This document shows positions 34,901 to 43,473 of a DNA stretch of 64,000 nt, piece after piece. The notes below the pieces were generated by a model. The model made no database searches. It saw only the letters and a program-made list of their open reading frames with translations, and was not told the DNA's origin. Made by a program: the position numbers and the translations under genes. Source of the DNA: an uncultured Vicinamibacterales bacterium (GTDB lineage: Bacteria > Acidobacteriota > Vicinamibacteria > Vicinamibacterales > UBA8438); contig OY282382.1 of NCBI GenBank assembly GCA_958295905.1, forward strand, positions 5,080,910 to 5,144,909. The letters run 5' to 3'. Position 1 is the stretch's first letter. Each line of letters begins with the position of its first letter.

Positions 34901-35204
34901 TATACGTCCATTCCAGGACTACCGAACAGACATTTTTCGTCATTGGATCCCCGAAGACAGGCCCGCCCGGAAGACGGCTCGGGGGAGACGGCCGGAGTCA
35001 ACGCGGGAACCCGCCCTGCGGCCGGTCGATCGATGTCGCATCGGCCGATCGGGGCGGCGGAAACAGACAACTCAAGGAGGGAAGACCAGCGGACACGGAG
35101 CGGAAGGAAGCGCCCGCGGGGGGAGGCAAGGCGGGCTGCGCGGGCGGGCGCCGTGTGCGGCGGATGCCGAGAGGGACGGGGCGGCGCCGGCTTGCGGGCC
35201 GGCG
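34901..35204. other. Intergenic region between pilB promoter and arginine decarboxylase
   Basis: About 300 bases. The part next to the promoter is AT-rich (CATTTTTCGTCATTGG); the rest is GC-rich with GGAGGGAAGACC- and GGGGGGAGGC-like purine runs. No gene, repeat family or terminator can be supported. Confidence 0.4.
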
Positions 35205-35756
35205 TCACCCGACGATGACGGCCGCCGCGATCACCGTCGTCCAGAGCCCCTGCTTGTCGCCGACCGCGGTCTGGGTGACGTTCTGGGTCCGGACGATCTG
35301 GTTCGACAGCCGGTAGACCTCCTTCTTCTCGTCCCAGCTCTTGTCGGGGTCGAACTCGAGGCCCAGGGTCGTGGCGAGCATCTCCGCCGCCAGCTCCTCG
35401 GCGTAGTCGCCGGCCGTCTCCTCGTTTTCTCCGAAGCTGTGGTGCTCGGACAGATACCCGAACAGCTTCCGGTCGCGGGGAATCGCGACCCCGATCGTCG
35501 CCGCCACGAGGCGGTGAGGCTCGCGGGTGGCCGCCTCCGATATCACCACGAACGCCACCTGGCCGGGTTTCAGCTTCCGAACCCCGGTAGCTCTCGGCAG
35601 AATGCGGCAGCCCGGCGGGAAGATGCTGGACACGCGCACGAGATTGCAGGCCGCGATGTCGGCGGACCGCAATGCCAGCTCGAACGAGGTCAGCTTTTCG
35701 CGGTGTTTCCCGACACCCTTGGTGAAAAAAAGCTCCTTGGGAACGAGTTCGATCAC
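35205..35756 (-). CDS. Pyruvoyl-dependent arginine decarboxylase
   Basis: Converts arginine to agmatine and CO2, the first step of agmatine-route polyamine synthesis, using a pyruvoyl group formed by self-cleavage rather than PLP. The 183-residue proenzyme contains RVSSIFPPG, where cleavage between Ser43 and Ser44 would create the pyruvoyl on the second serine, plus GQVAFVVISEA and ASIGVAIP-like VAATIGVAIP typical of PdaD. Start GTG, with GGAG six bases upstream. The gene stands alone; no agmatinase or agmatine deiminase is nearby. Confidence 0.9.
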   Translation of the reverse strand: MIELVPKELFFTKGVGKHREKLTSFELALRSADIAACNLVRVSSIFPPGCRILPRATGVRKLKPGQVAFVVISEAATREPHRLVAATIGVAIPRDRKLFGYLSEHHSFGENEETAGDYAEELAAEMLATTLGLEFDPDKSWDEKKEVYRLSNQIVRTQNVTQTAVGDKQGLWTTVIAAAVIVG

Positions 35757-36058
35757 GTGGGCTCCGCCGGGAAGGGATTGCAGATGACCGAATGCGCCGA
35801 CGGAAACCGACGGAACATGTCAAAACGCCGTATTCGACCGTAGTGCAACCGGCCGCACCCTGTCAAGAACGGAGGAACGGCGCGCGGGCGTCCGCGGGAA
35901 TGAACATTTCGTCCGGCCGGCGCGTATACGATATGAAAGCGCGTGGCGGCCAACGCGGCCACGCGGCATCGACGAGAGCCCGCGTCGGTCCGTGAGAGTA
36001 CAATATCGGGTTACGGTCGGTGCCCGAACCGGACCGCCCCCGCACGATTCGAACTACC
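35757..36058. other. Divergent intergenic region, no gene
   Basis: About 300 bases between the minus-strand decarboxylase and the plus-strand Yip1-like gene. It contains CGTATACGATATGAAAG (35925 onward) and GAGAGTACAATATCGGG (near 35994), either of which could be a -10 region (TACAAT) for the operon starting at 36059, but no matching -35 is evident. No repeats of the F families are present. Confidence 0.4.
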
Positions 36059-36793
36059 ATGACCGAAGAGACCGACGCGGCGCGTCCGGAGGCGGCGCCC
36101 TCCCCGGGTCTCTTCGGACGCCTGTTCGGGGTGCTCCTGTCACCGCGGGCCACGTTCGCCGCCATCGTGGACCGGCCCAAGCCCTTCGGCGCCCTCGCCG
36201 TCGTCTGTCTGTGCGCCGCCATCGCCTCCGGTTGGCTTTACAGCACCGAGCTCGGCCAGCAGATGATCCTCGCGCAGCAGGTCGAGGGCATGGAGTCGTT
36301 CGGCGTGACGGTGACGGACGAGATGTACGCTCAGATGGCGCGCGGCCTGGAGAACGCAGCGTACTTCAGCGCGGTGACGCCCATCGTGTCGCTCCCGATC
36401 ATCACGTTCATCATCGCCGGACTCGTGTGGACCGCGTGCTACGTGATCCTCGGCGCGCATGCGCCCTTCAAGGCGATGTATGCCGTCGTCGCCCACGTCG
36501 GGGCCGTCACCATCGTTCAGCAACTGTTCACCGTGCCGCTCAACTACGCGCGCGGCGTCATGAGCGTTCCCACGACCCTGGCCGCGCTGCTGCCGATGCT
36601 CGATGAAGGCGGCTTCGTCCACCGGACACTGGGCCTCGTCGAGCTCTTCGCGGTGTGGCAGATGTTTCTGCTGGCGGTGGGCGCCGGGGTCCTGTACAAG
36701 CGGCGCACGGGCCCCATTGCGGCCACGTTCTACGGCCTGTATGCCGCAGTCGCGATCGCGGCCGGCTTCATTATGTCTCGCCTGGGAGGATGA
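36059..36793 (+). CDS. Yip1-domain membrane protein
   Basis: A 244-residue protein with the Yip1 pattern: LFGRLFGVLLSPRATFAAIVDRP (the SP-x-TF motif before the first helix), then five membrane segments. The function of bacterial Yip1 proteins is unknown; they are often encoded beside export or ABC systems. ATG 36059 is taken as start; a GTG 39 bases upstream is possible, as neither has a strong ribosome site. Its stop codon lies inside the ribosome site (GGGAGGATGA) of the downstream adaptor gene, so translation is coupled. Confidence 0.8.
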   Translation: MTEETDAARPEAAPSPGLFGRLFGVLLSPRATFAAIVDRPKPFGALAVVCLCAAIASGWLYSTELGQQMILAQQVEGMESFGVTVTDEMYAQMARGLENAAYFSAVTPIVSLPIITFIIAGLVWTACYVILGAHAPFKAMYAVVAHVGAVTIVQQLFTVPLNYARGVMSVPTTLAALLPMLDEGGFVHRTLGLVELFAVWQMFLLAVGAGVLYKRRTGPIAATFYGLYAAVAIAAGFIMSRLGG

Positions 36794-36797
36794 ACCG

Positions 36798-38135
36798 TTG
36801 ACCGCTTCTCGCAAGGTAATGCTCATCATCGCGATCGTGGTCCTCGGGGCCGCGGTCGTGTACGTCAACCTCGCGTTCGAGCGCGCCACCGGCCCCGAGG
36901 TGGAGGTCGAGGCCGTGCAACACCGCTACCTCGAGGCTATCGTGTCCGCGCCGGGCACCATCGTCCCGCAGCTCACCGTGGACATCAGCGCGAACACGAT
37001 GGGCCGCGTGACCCGGCTGGCATTCGACGAGGGCGACCGCGTCGAGAACGGCGAGTTCCTTCTGGAGATAGACCCCGAGACGCTGCGCGCGGCGGTCGAC
37101 CGGGGCGAGGCGTCACTGCAGGCGTCGCGCTCGTCCCAGCGGCAGGCCGAGGTCGCGGTGGAGACCGCCCGGGTCAACCTCGAGCTGGCCCGGGACAACC
37201 TCGAGCGGCAGGAACACCTGTGGGAGCTGCAGTTGGTGTCTCGCGAAGCCTACGAGCGCGCGCTGAACGACGTCGCCCTCCGCGAGACCGAGCTGCAGGC
37301 GCGGGAGGTCGAGGTCGCCACCCAGGCGCAGCGCATCCGCCAGGAGGAAGCCAACCTCGACAGCGCGCGGTACGAGCTGACCAAGGTGACCATTACGTCG
37401 CCCATCGCCGGGGTCGTCACGCGGCGCAACATCGAGGAAGGCGAGACGGTGGTCGTCGGCACGATGAACAACCAGGGCACGGTGCTGGCCACCATCGCGG
37501 ATCTCTCCGTGATCGAAGCCGAGGTGGAGGTCGACGAGACCGACATTCCCAGCGTCGAGTTCGGGCAGATCGCGACCGTCACCATCGACGCGTTCCCCGA
37601 TGAGGAGTTTTCCGGCGTCGTGACCGAGATCGGCAACAGCCCCATCCAGCCCGCCGGCGCCGGCACCGGCGCCGGCACCCAGGCGACGACGTTCAAGGTC
37701 GTCGTGACCCTGGACGAGGCGATTCCCGGCGTGCGCCCGGGCTTCACCTGCACCGCGGACATCACGACCGCGATCCGGTCCGACTCGCTGGCGATCCCGA
37801 TACAGGCGGCCACCGTGCGGGAGGTGGTGCTGGACGCGAACGGGAACGTGGTGCGGCAGGAGACCGGACCACGGAGGCGGGGCGTCACCCCCGGCGTGTC
37901 GGCCTCCGAGCTGCCGGCGGGAGAGATCGAGGAGGAGCTCGAGGGCGTGTTCGTGGCGCGCCAGGGCCGCGCGGTGTTCGTGCCCGTCGACACCGGCATC
38001 GCGGGCGAGCGCTACTTCGAGGCGCTGACCGGCGTGGCGGAAGGCGACCTCATCATCATCGGGCCGTTCAGCGAGGTGCGCAACCTCGCCGACGGCGACT
38101 CCATCCGGGTGGTCGAGAGTGCGGCGCGCCGCTGA
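36798..38135 (+). CDS. HlyD/MacA-type periplasmic adaptor (RND/ABC membrane-fusion protein)
   Basis: A 445-residue adaptor with one N-terminal membrane anchor (VMLIIAIVVLGAAVVYV), a lipoyl half-motif (ISANTMGRVTRLAFDEGDRVENGEFLLEID-type), a coiled-coil hairpin (about 95-200, many Glu/Arg/Gln), the second lipoyl half (TSPIAGVVTRRNIEEGETVVVG), beta-barrel and membrane-proximal domains. Start is TTG, fixed by GGGAGGA seven bases upstream; the next ATG would cut into the anchor. It is translationally coupled with two permeases (16-bp overlap with the first), as in MacAB-like exporters. Confidence 0.88.
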   Translation: MTASRKVMLIIAIVVLGAAVVYVNLAFERATGPEVEVEAVQHRYLEAIVSAPGTIVPQLTVDISANTMGRVTRLAFDEGDRVENGEFLLEIDPETLRAAVDRGEASLQASRSSQRQAEVAVETARVNLELARDNLERQEHLWELQLVSREAYERALNDVALRETELQAREVEVATQAQRIRQEEANLDSARYELTKVTITSPIAGVVTRRNIEEGETVVVGTMNNQGTVLATIADLSVIEAEVEVDETDIPSVEFGQIATVTIDAFPDEEFSGVVTEIGNSPIQPAGAGTGAGTQATTFKVVVTLDEAIPGVRPGFTCTADITTAIRSDSLAIPIQAATVREVVLDANGNVVRQETGPRRRGVTPGVSASELPAGEIEEELEGVFVARQGRAVFVPVDTGIAGERYFEALTGVAEGDLIIIGPFSEVRNLADGDSIRVVESAARR

Positions 38136-39342
38136 TCTCACGGGCATCGCCCTTCGCGCCATCTGGGCCAACAAGCTCAGATCCGCCTTGACGATTCTCG
38201 GGAACATCGTCGCGGTGGCCTCGATCATCGCGGTGGTGTCCCTGATTCAGGGCGTCAACGCCGAGGTCGGCGACGCCATCGTCTCGGAGTTCGGCTCGGA
38301 TTCGTTCGTCGTCGAACGCAGCCCCATGGTCCTGACCGAGGATGACATCGAGGCCGCAAGGAACAACCCCCGTGTGTCGCTCGACGACGCCGAGGCCATT
38401 CGGCGGTTCGGAACCCATGTCGGCGCGGTCATGGCGCAGGCCGGCCGAAGCGGCGAGGTCCGCTACCGCGACCGGGTGCTCGAGAACGTCCGCATCCAGG
38501 GGGTGACGCAGGACTACGTCGAGTTCCCGACCTTCACGGCCGAGCGCGGGCGCCTGATCAGCCGGACCGAGGTCGATCGCAATCGCGGGGTGGCGCTGCT
38601 GGGGTTCGACACCGCCGACCGGCTGTTCGACCAGCTCGATCCCGTCGACCGGCGGATCAAGGTACAGGGCGTGAACTTCCGGGTCGTCGGCGTCAGCGAG
38701 CCGACTCTCGCGGCGTTCGGACAGTCGCAGGACGAGTTCGTGGTGATTCCGATGGGTCAGTTCCGCAAGCTGTTCGGAGCGCGCCCGTCGCTGGCGTTGC
38801 GGGTTCGCGCGGACACACCGGAACAGTTCGACCGCGCCCTCGACGAGACGACCGTCGCCCTCCGCATCGAGCGCAAGCTGCGGGCCACCGAGGAGAACAA
38901 CTTCGGGGTCTTCACGTCGGACGCGGTGCTGGGACTCTACCAGCAGGCCACCACCGGCATCTTTGCGGTGCTGGTCGGCATCGTCAGCTTGTCGCTGGTG
39001 GTGGGCGGCATCGTCATCATGAACATCATGCTGATGGTGGTCTCGGAACGCACGCGGGAGATCGGACTGCGCAAGGCGCTGGGAGCCCGCCGGCGCGACC
39101 TCCTCTGGCAGATTCTGGCCGAGTCGATCATCCTCTCGGTCGGCGGAGGTCTGGTCGGGACCGCGGCCGGATTCGGCGTGGCGATCGGATTGAGCTCGCT
39201 GACGCCGATCACGGCCGCCGTGCACCCCTGGTCGGTGGTCCTGGGGATCTCGATGACCGCCGTCGTAGGACTGTTCTTCGGGTTGTACCCGGCATCGCGG
39301 GCGGCGTCGCTCGATCCGATCTCGGCCCTCGGCCGCGCCTGA
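38119..39342 (+). CDS. ABC transporter permease, MacB/FtsX type
   Basis: A 407-residue permease with MacB_PCD architecture: a first membrane helix (IWANKLRSALTILGNIVAVASIIAV), a large periplasmic domain (about 45-275), then the FtsX domain with three helices (VGIVSLSLVVGGIVIMNIMLM, EIGLRKALGARRRDLLWQI, GLFFGLYPASRAASLDPI). GTG start within the end of the adaptor gene. No ATP-binding domain is fused, so an ATPase must come from elsewhere. Confidence 0.9.
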   Translation: MRRAADLTGIALRAIWANKLRSALTILGNIVAVASIIAVVSLIQGVNAEVGDAIVSEFGSDSFVVERSPMVLTEDDIEAARNNPRVSLDDAEAIRRFGTHVGAVMAQAGRSGEVRYRDRVLENVRIQGVTQDYVEFPTFTAERGRLISRTEVDRNRGVALLGFDTADRLFDQLDPVDRRIKVQGVNFRVVGVSEPTLAAFGQSQDEFVVIPMGQFRKLFGARPSLALRVRADTPEQFDRALDETTVALRIERKLRATEENNFGVFTSDAVLGLYQQATTGIFAVLVGIVSLSLVVGGIVIMNIMLMVVSERTREIGLRKALGARRRDLLWQILAESIILSVGGGLVGTAAGFGVAIGLSSLTPITAAVHPWSVVLGISMTAVVGLFFGLYPASRAASLDPISALGRA

Positions 39343-39381
39343 CTCGACCCGGCTCCGCGTCCCTTTCGACAAGACGATTCG

Positions 39382-40674
39382 ATGGCCCATCAGTTCCACG
39401 GCGGTCTGTTCGGCGAGATCGTGACGATGGCCCTGGCCACGCTGCGCGACCAGAAAGCGCGGTCGGGGTTGACGATCCTCGGCGTCGTCATCGGCATCAT
39501 GTCGATCGTCGGCAGCACATCGCTGATTCGGGGGCTCGACGAGTCGCTGCGCGAGACCATCCGGTCGATGGGGCCGAACGCCGTCTTCCTCGTCAAGTTC
39601 TCGGCCATCAGCCTGGGCTCCGGCGAGGAGTTCACGGAGCTGATGCGCCGCCCGAACCTCACCACCGGCGACGCCGACGCCATCGCGCGCCAGGCCGACT
39701 CGCTCGCCGCCGTGGCCATCGTGCTCGGACAGGGCGGCCCGCCCACCATGGAGCGGGTCTACCACCGGTCGGACCAGACGAAGCCGCTCAACATCTTCGG
39801 GTCCACTTCCGAGTATCCGGACGTGACCCCCGTCGACGTGGTGGCGGGACGCTTCTTCACCCCCGGCGAGACCCGCCGGCGCACGCGCGTGGTGGTACTG
39901 GGACACACCCCCGCCCAGGCGCTGTTCGCGAACACCGACCCGATCGGGAAACGGGTCCGCATCGGGACCACCCGCTACACGGTGATCGGCGTGCTCGGCG
40001 AGACGCCGAGTCCCGGCGGCTTCAACGCGGGACAGGACGACTTCGTCATCATCCCCCACACCGCCTACCAAAAGCAGTTCGGAATCAAGGGCCGGCGGAT
40101 GTTCGGCGGCGAGATGCGCGCGGTGATGATTGCGGCGGCTCCGCACGAGGATGTCGCCCCCGACGATGCCATCGCGGACATCGAACGCGTCATGCGCATC
40201 CGGCACGGGCTGCGCCTCGACGAACCGAACGACTTCGAGTTCATCACCCAGGACGCGATGCTCGCGCTGTGGGATCAGATCAGCCGCGCCACGTTCCTGT
40301 CGCTGATCGTGATCTCCTCGATCGCACTGATGGTCGGGGGAATCGGGGTGATGGCGATCATGACGATTTCGGTGACCGACCGCACCCGCGAGATTGGCAC
40401 GCGCCGGGCCATCGGCGCCAAGCGGAAGGAGATTCTCTGGCAGTTTCTGCTGGAGGCCGCCTGTCTCACCGGGATCGGCGGCGTGATCGGCATCCTCCTG
40501 GGCAGCGGCATCGGCCTCGGGGTCCATTACGCGACCGGGTTCCCGGTCTCCCTGCCCTGGTGGTCGTTCGCGCTCGGCTTGGGGTTCTCCGCCGGCGTCG
40601 GCATCGTCTTCGGCCTGTATCCGGCCATGAAGGCCTCCAACCTCGACCCGATCGAAGCCCTCCGCTACGAATAG
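39382..40674 (+). CDS. ABC transporter permease, MacB/FtsX type (second paralogue)
   Basis: A 430-residue paralogue of the preceding gene with the same layout: N-terminal helix in TLRDQKARSGLTILGVVIGIMSIVGS, a large extracytoplasmic domain, and C-terminal FtsX segments (ISSIALMVGGIGVMAIMTISV, EIGTRRAIGAKRKEILWQFL, GLYPAMKASNLDPIEALRYE). The pair could form a heterodimer with the HlyD-type adaptor. No ABC ATPase follows; 520 bases of non-coding and repeat sequence separate it from the next gene. Confidence 0.9.
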   Translation: MAHQFHGGLFGEIVTMALATLRDQKARSGLTILGVVIGIMSIVGSTSLIRGLDESLRETIRSMGPNAVFLVKFSAISLGSGEEFTELMRRPNLTTGDADAIARQADSLAAVAIVLGQGGPPTMERVYHRSDQTKPLNIFGSTSEYPDVTPVDVVAGRFFTPGETRRRTRVVVLGHTPAQALFANTDPIGKRVRIGTTRYTVIGVLGETPSPGGFNAGQDDFVIIPHTAYQKQFGIKGRRMFGGEMRAVMIAAAPHEDVAPDDAIADIERVMRIRHGLRLDEPNDFEFITQDAMLALWDQISRATFLSLIVISSIALMVGGIGVMAIMTISVTDRTREIGTRRAIGAKRKEILWQFLLEAACLTGIGGVIGILLGSGIGLGVHYATGFPVSLPWWSFALGLGFSAGVGIVFGLYPAMKASNLDPIEALRYE

Positions 40675-41043
40675 ACCTTGGTCGGGCGCACGTCAGACTT
40701 GTGAAATGACTGCCCCGGGCACTGTCAGGTTGGCGATTTCCGCGTCGTTCCCGGCATCGAGGCCCTCCCGAACGGGCCCGCCGGGGCTTTGGTGCCAGGC
40801 ATGGATGCCTCGGAGACCAGCCACGCCGGATACTTCCAGCGGCGGCCGCTTCACTTTCTTGACGCGCACCCACCTTCGTCGAGACGCTTGAGCAACACGT
40901 ACGGAGTGGCGTAGCATGTAGGTTTTGCGTGGGCGGCCGGCATCAAGGCACGGCTGCGCAGGCGGCCGGACGTTACGGCGTCGACGATTGCAGCGTGCTG
41001 CGGTGGCGCCCGTACCCGCGGGTGCGCTGACGGACCAGCCGCC
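40675..41043. other. Intergenic region without recognised gene
   Basis: About 370 bases between the second permease and a tandem F1 array. Open frames exist on the minus strand (for example a stretch reading HAKPTCYATPYVLLKRLDEG near 40870-40945), but none has a family signature, so I cannot say whether it is a decayed mobile-element fragment. GC is lower than in the flanking genes. Confidence 0.4.
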
Positions 41044-41178
41044 CCAGGGTTGGTTGGGCGGCGATCGGAGCCGCAGGCGACGATTTCCGGGCCGGGGGTC
41101 TGCGCCGTGGAACGGCGCGGATTCCCGGAGGGTTGGTTGGGCGGCGATCGGAGCCGCAGGCGACGATTTCCGGGCCAG
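41044..41178 (+). repeat. F1 interspersed repeats, copies in tandem (one partial, one full)
   Basis: A partial copy (41044-41095) lacking the first hairpin, starting GGGTTGGTTGGGCGG, is followed directly by a complete copy (41096-41178) starting GTCTGCGCCGTGGAACGGC. Both are plus-sense, like the permease upstream and the EF-G-like gene downstream. The complete copy ends TTCCGGGCCAGG, and the next bases form the AGGAGG ribosome site of the EF-G-like gene. Confidence 0.9.
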
Positions 41179-41193
41179 GAGGATAGCCGAGCC

Positions 41194-43281
41194 ATGAAAG
41201 TGTACGATGCGGATCAGATCCGTAATGTCGCGTTGGTGGGACACAGCGGCGCCGGCAAGACGCAGTTGGCCTCGGCCCTCCTGTTCGACGCCGGCGCCGT
41301 CAACCGCCTCGGCGCGGTGGACGACGGCACGACGGTCACGGACTACGACGAAGAGGAGATCGCGCGCAAGCATACGCTCTCGGCCAGTACTGCATTCGCG
41401 GAATGGAAGAAGACGAAAATCAACCTCATCGACACGCCGGGCATGGCCAATTTCTTCAGCGACGCCGCCTGCGCGCTGCGGGTCGCCGATGCCGCCCTCG
41501 TAGTGGTGGACGCCGTGGCCGGCTCCGAGGTGCTCACCGAGAGGGTGTGGGCGGTCGCCGAGGAGCTGAACATGCCCTGCGTCGTCGTGCTCAACCGTCT
41601 CGACCGGGAACGCGCGAGCCTGCCCCGCTCACTCGAGTCGTTGCACGAAGCGCTGGGCCGCACGGTGGTGCCGATCCATCTTCCGATCGGAGACGAGAGA
41701 GAGTTCCGCGGCGTGGTCGACCTGGTCGCCATGAAGGCCTTGACGTTCGGCTCGGACGGCCGGACGGTGTCCGCCGGAGATGTGCCGGCGGAGCTGGCCG
41801 ACGACGCCGATGCCGCCCGGGAAGCCCTCATCGAGCTGGTCGCGGAGGCGGACGACGCCCTCATGGAGCAGTTCTTCGAGACCGGTACGCTGACCCAGGA
41901 ACAGTTGGAAGCGGGGCTCAAGACCGCAACCGCGGGGCGGCATCTGTTCCCGCTGGTGTGCACGTCGGCCACCGCCAACATCGGCGTACAGCCCCTGCTC
42001 GACGCCATCCTCGGGTATCTCCCGTCCCCGGCGCAACGGACGCTGCCGATAGTCGATTCCGACGGCAACCCGACGACCGCCGAGACGTCCGGCGCCTCGA
42101 CCGCCCTGGTGTGGAAGACCGTCGCGGATCCGTTCGCGGGACGAATCACGATGTTCCGGGTGGCGAGCGGGTCGATCGAAACGGATTCGACGGTTCAAAA
42201 CGTCAGTCGCGGCGTCGGCGAACGGATCGGAGCCATCACCCTCATGCAGGGAAAGACCCAGACCACCGTCACCGAGATCAGGGCCGGCGACCTGGGCGCG
42301 GTCGCCAAGCTGAAGGAAACGCGGACGGGCGACACGCTGGCTCCGAAAGAGACCTCCTGGCGATTCCCGCCGTTCCGGTTCACCGAACCGGTACTGGCCT
42401 ATGCCATCGAACCGAAGAGCCGCGGAGACGAAGAGAAGATCAGCACCGCCCTCCAACGTCTGCAGGAAGAGGATCCGACCATCCGCTACGCCCGCGACGC
42501 CCAGACCGCGCAGTTGCTGCTCTCCGGCCAGGGACAGTTGCACATCGAGGTCACCGTCGCCAAACTCAAGCGCCGCTTCGGGGTCGAAGTGAATCTGAAG
42601 CTGCCGAGGATTCCGTATCGCGAGACCATCAGGGCGGCTACCGAGGCGCACGGACGTCACAAAAAGCAGACCGGCGGACACGGCCAGTTCGGGGACTGCA
42701 AGATCAAGGTGGCGCCGCTGCCGCGCGGCGAGGACTTTCAATTCGTCGACGAGATCTTCGGGGGGGCGATCCCGCGCGGATTCATACCCGCCGTCGAAAA
42801 GGGCATCCAGGAGGCGCGGACGCGGGGCTATCTGGCCGGCTACCCCATGGTGGACTTTCAGGTCACCCTCTATGACGGGTCTTTCCACCCGGTCGATTCG
42901 AACGAAATGTCCTTCAAGATGGCGGGCCGGCTCGCGTTCCGCGACGCCATGTCGCGTGCGAAACCCACGCTGCTCGAACCCGTCATGAACGTCGAGGTGT
43001 ACGCTCCCAGCGACTACGCCGGCGACCTGATGGGTGACCTCAACGGCCGCCGCGGCAAGATCGGGGGCATGGAGACGCGCGGCGCCTCGACCTCGATCAA
43101 GGCCGAGGTCCCGATGGCCGAAATGCTGACCTACGAGCAGCAGTTGACCTCGGCCACCGGCGGCCGCGGGTCGTACCACATGGAGTTCTCGCACTACGAA
43201 GAGGTGCCGGCGCACATCCTGCAAAAGGTGATAGCCGACGCCAAGGCCGAACGAGGCGAAGAGGACGGCAAGGAAAACTAA
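41194..43281 (+). CDS. Elongation factor G-like protein (divergent paralogue)
   Basis: A 695-residue translational GTPase with EF-G domains I-V but not canonical EF-G, which is fusA at 61805. G1 is GHSGAGKT (16-23) instead of AHIDAGKT; G3 is DTPGM (80-84), so the catalytic His after DTPG is Met; G4 is NRLD (134-137). Domain IV has GGHGQFGDCKIKV and EIFGGAIPRGFIPAVEKG. It matches the EF-G-like/EF-G2 group whose role is unclear; some members bind GTP but hydrolyse it poorly. AGGAGG lies 11 bases before the ATG, right after repeat F1. The last 55 bases are duplicated in tandem. Confidence 0.88.
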   Translation: MKVYDADQIRNVALVGHSGAGKTQLASALLFDAGAVNRLGAVDDGTTVTDYDEEEIARKHTLSASTAFAEWKKTKINLIDTPGMANFFSDAACALRVADAALVVVDAVAGSEVLTERVWAVAEELNMPCVVVLNRLDRERASLPRSLESLHEALGRTVVPIHLPIGDEREFRGVVDLVAMKALTFGSDGRTVSAGDVPAELADDADAAREALIELVAEADDALMEQFFETGTLTQEQLEAGLKTATAGRHLFPLVCTSATANIGVQPLLDAILGYLPSPAQRTLPIVDSDGNPTTAETSGASTALVWKTVADPFAGRITMFRVASGSIETDSTVQNVSRGVGERIGAITLMQGKTQTTVTEIRAGDLGAVAKLKETRTGDTLAPKETSWRFPPFRFTEPVLAYAIEPKSRGDEEKISTALQRLQEEDPTIRYARDAQTAQLLLSGQGQLHIEVTVAKLKRRFGVEVNLKLPRIPYRETIRAATEAHGRHKKQTGGHGQFGDCKIKVAPLPRGEDFQFVDEIFGGAIPRGFIPAVEKGIQEARTRGYLAGYPMVDFQVTLYDGSFHPVDSNEMSFKMAGRLAFRDAMSRAKPTLLEPVMNVEVYAPSDYAGDLMGDLNGRRGKIGGMETRGASTSIKAEVPMAEMLTYEQQLTSATGGRGSYHMEFSHYEEVPAHILQKVIADAKAERGEEDGKEN

Positions 43282-43335
43282 GGTGATAGCCGACGCCAAG
43301 GCCGAACGAGGCGAAGAGGACGGCAAGGAGAACTG
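43226..43335 (+). repeat. 55-bp tandem duplication of the EF-G-like gene 3' end
   Basis: Two copies, 43226-43280 and 43281-43335, nearly identical (GGAAAAC versus GGAGAAC near the ends). The first encodes KVIADAKAERGEEDGKEN up to the TAA; the second lies just past the stop, stays open in the corresponding frame and ends in TGA. The low divergence suggests a recent event. Confidence 0.9.
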
Positions 43336-43383
43336 AGGCGGTCGGCGGCCGCCGATCCGGTAGCGGCCCGTGGCGAAACCCCC

Positions 43384-43411
43384 GAGACGGAGGAGAAATG
43401 CGATCCGTCTC
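43384..43411. terminator. Possible hairpin between convergent EF-G-like and rplQ
   Basis: GAGACGG (43384-43390) pairs with CCGTCTC (43405-43411) across a 14-base loop in the 137-base gap between the duplicated EF-G-like tail and the rplQ stop. There is no T-run on either side, so Rho-independent termination is doubtful. Confidence 0.25.
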
Positions 43412-43473
43412 CGTCGCAGACAACGCAGCCGTTGACCGCCCGGGAGAGGGGGTGGAACGGAGCGAAGCCGAGA

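Noticed and set aside
38068-40527. 819-codon minus-strand frame across both permeases
   Set aside because: Spans two real plus-strand genes and their junction, with His/Arg/Asp-rich antisense composition.
40693-41195. Minus-strand frames between the second permease and the EF-G-like gene as a transposase remnant
   Set aside because: Some stretches look protein-like, but no DDE or HTH motif or terminal repeats could be found.
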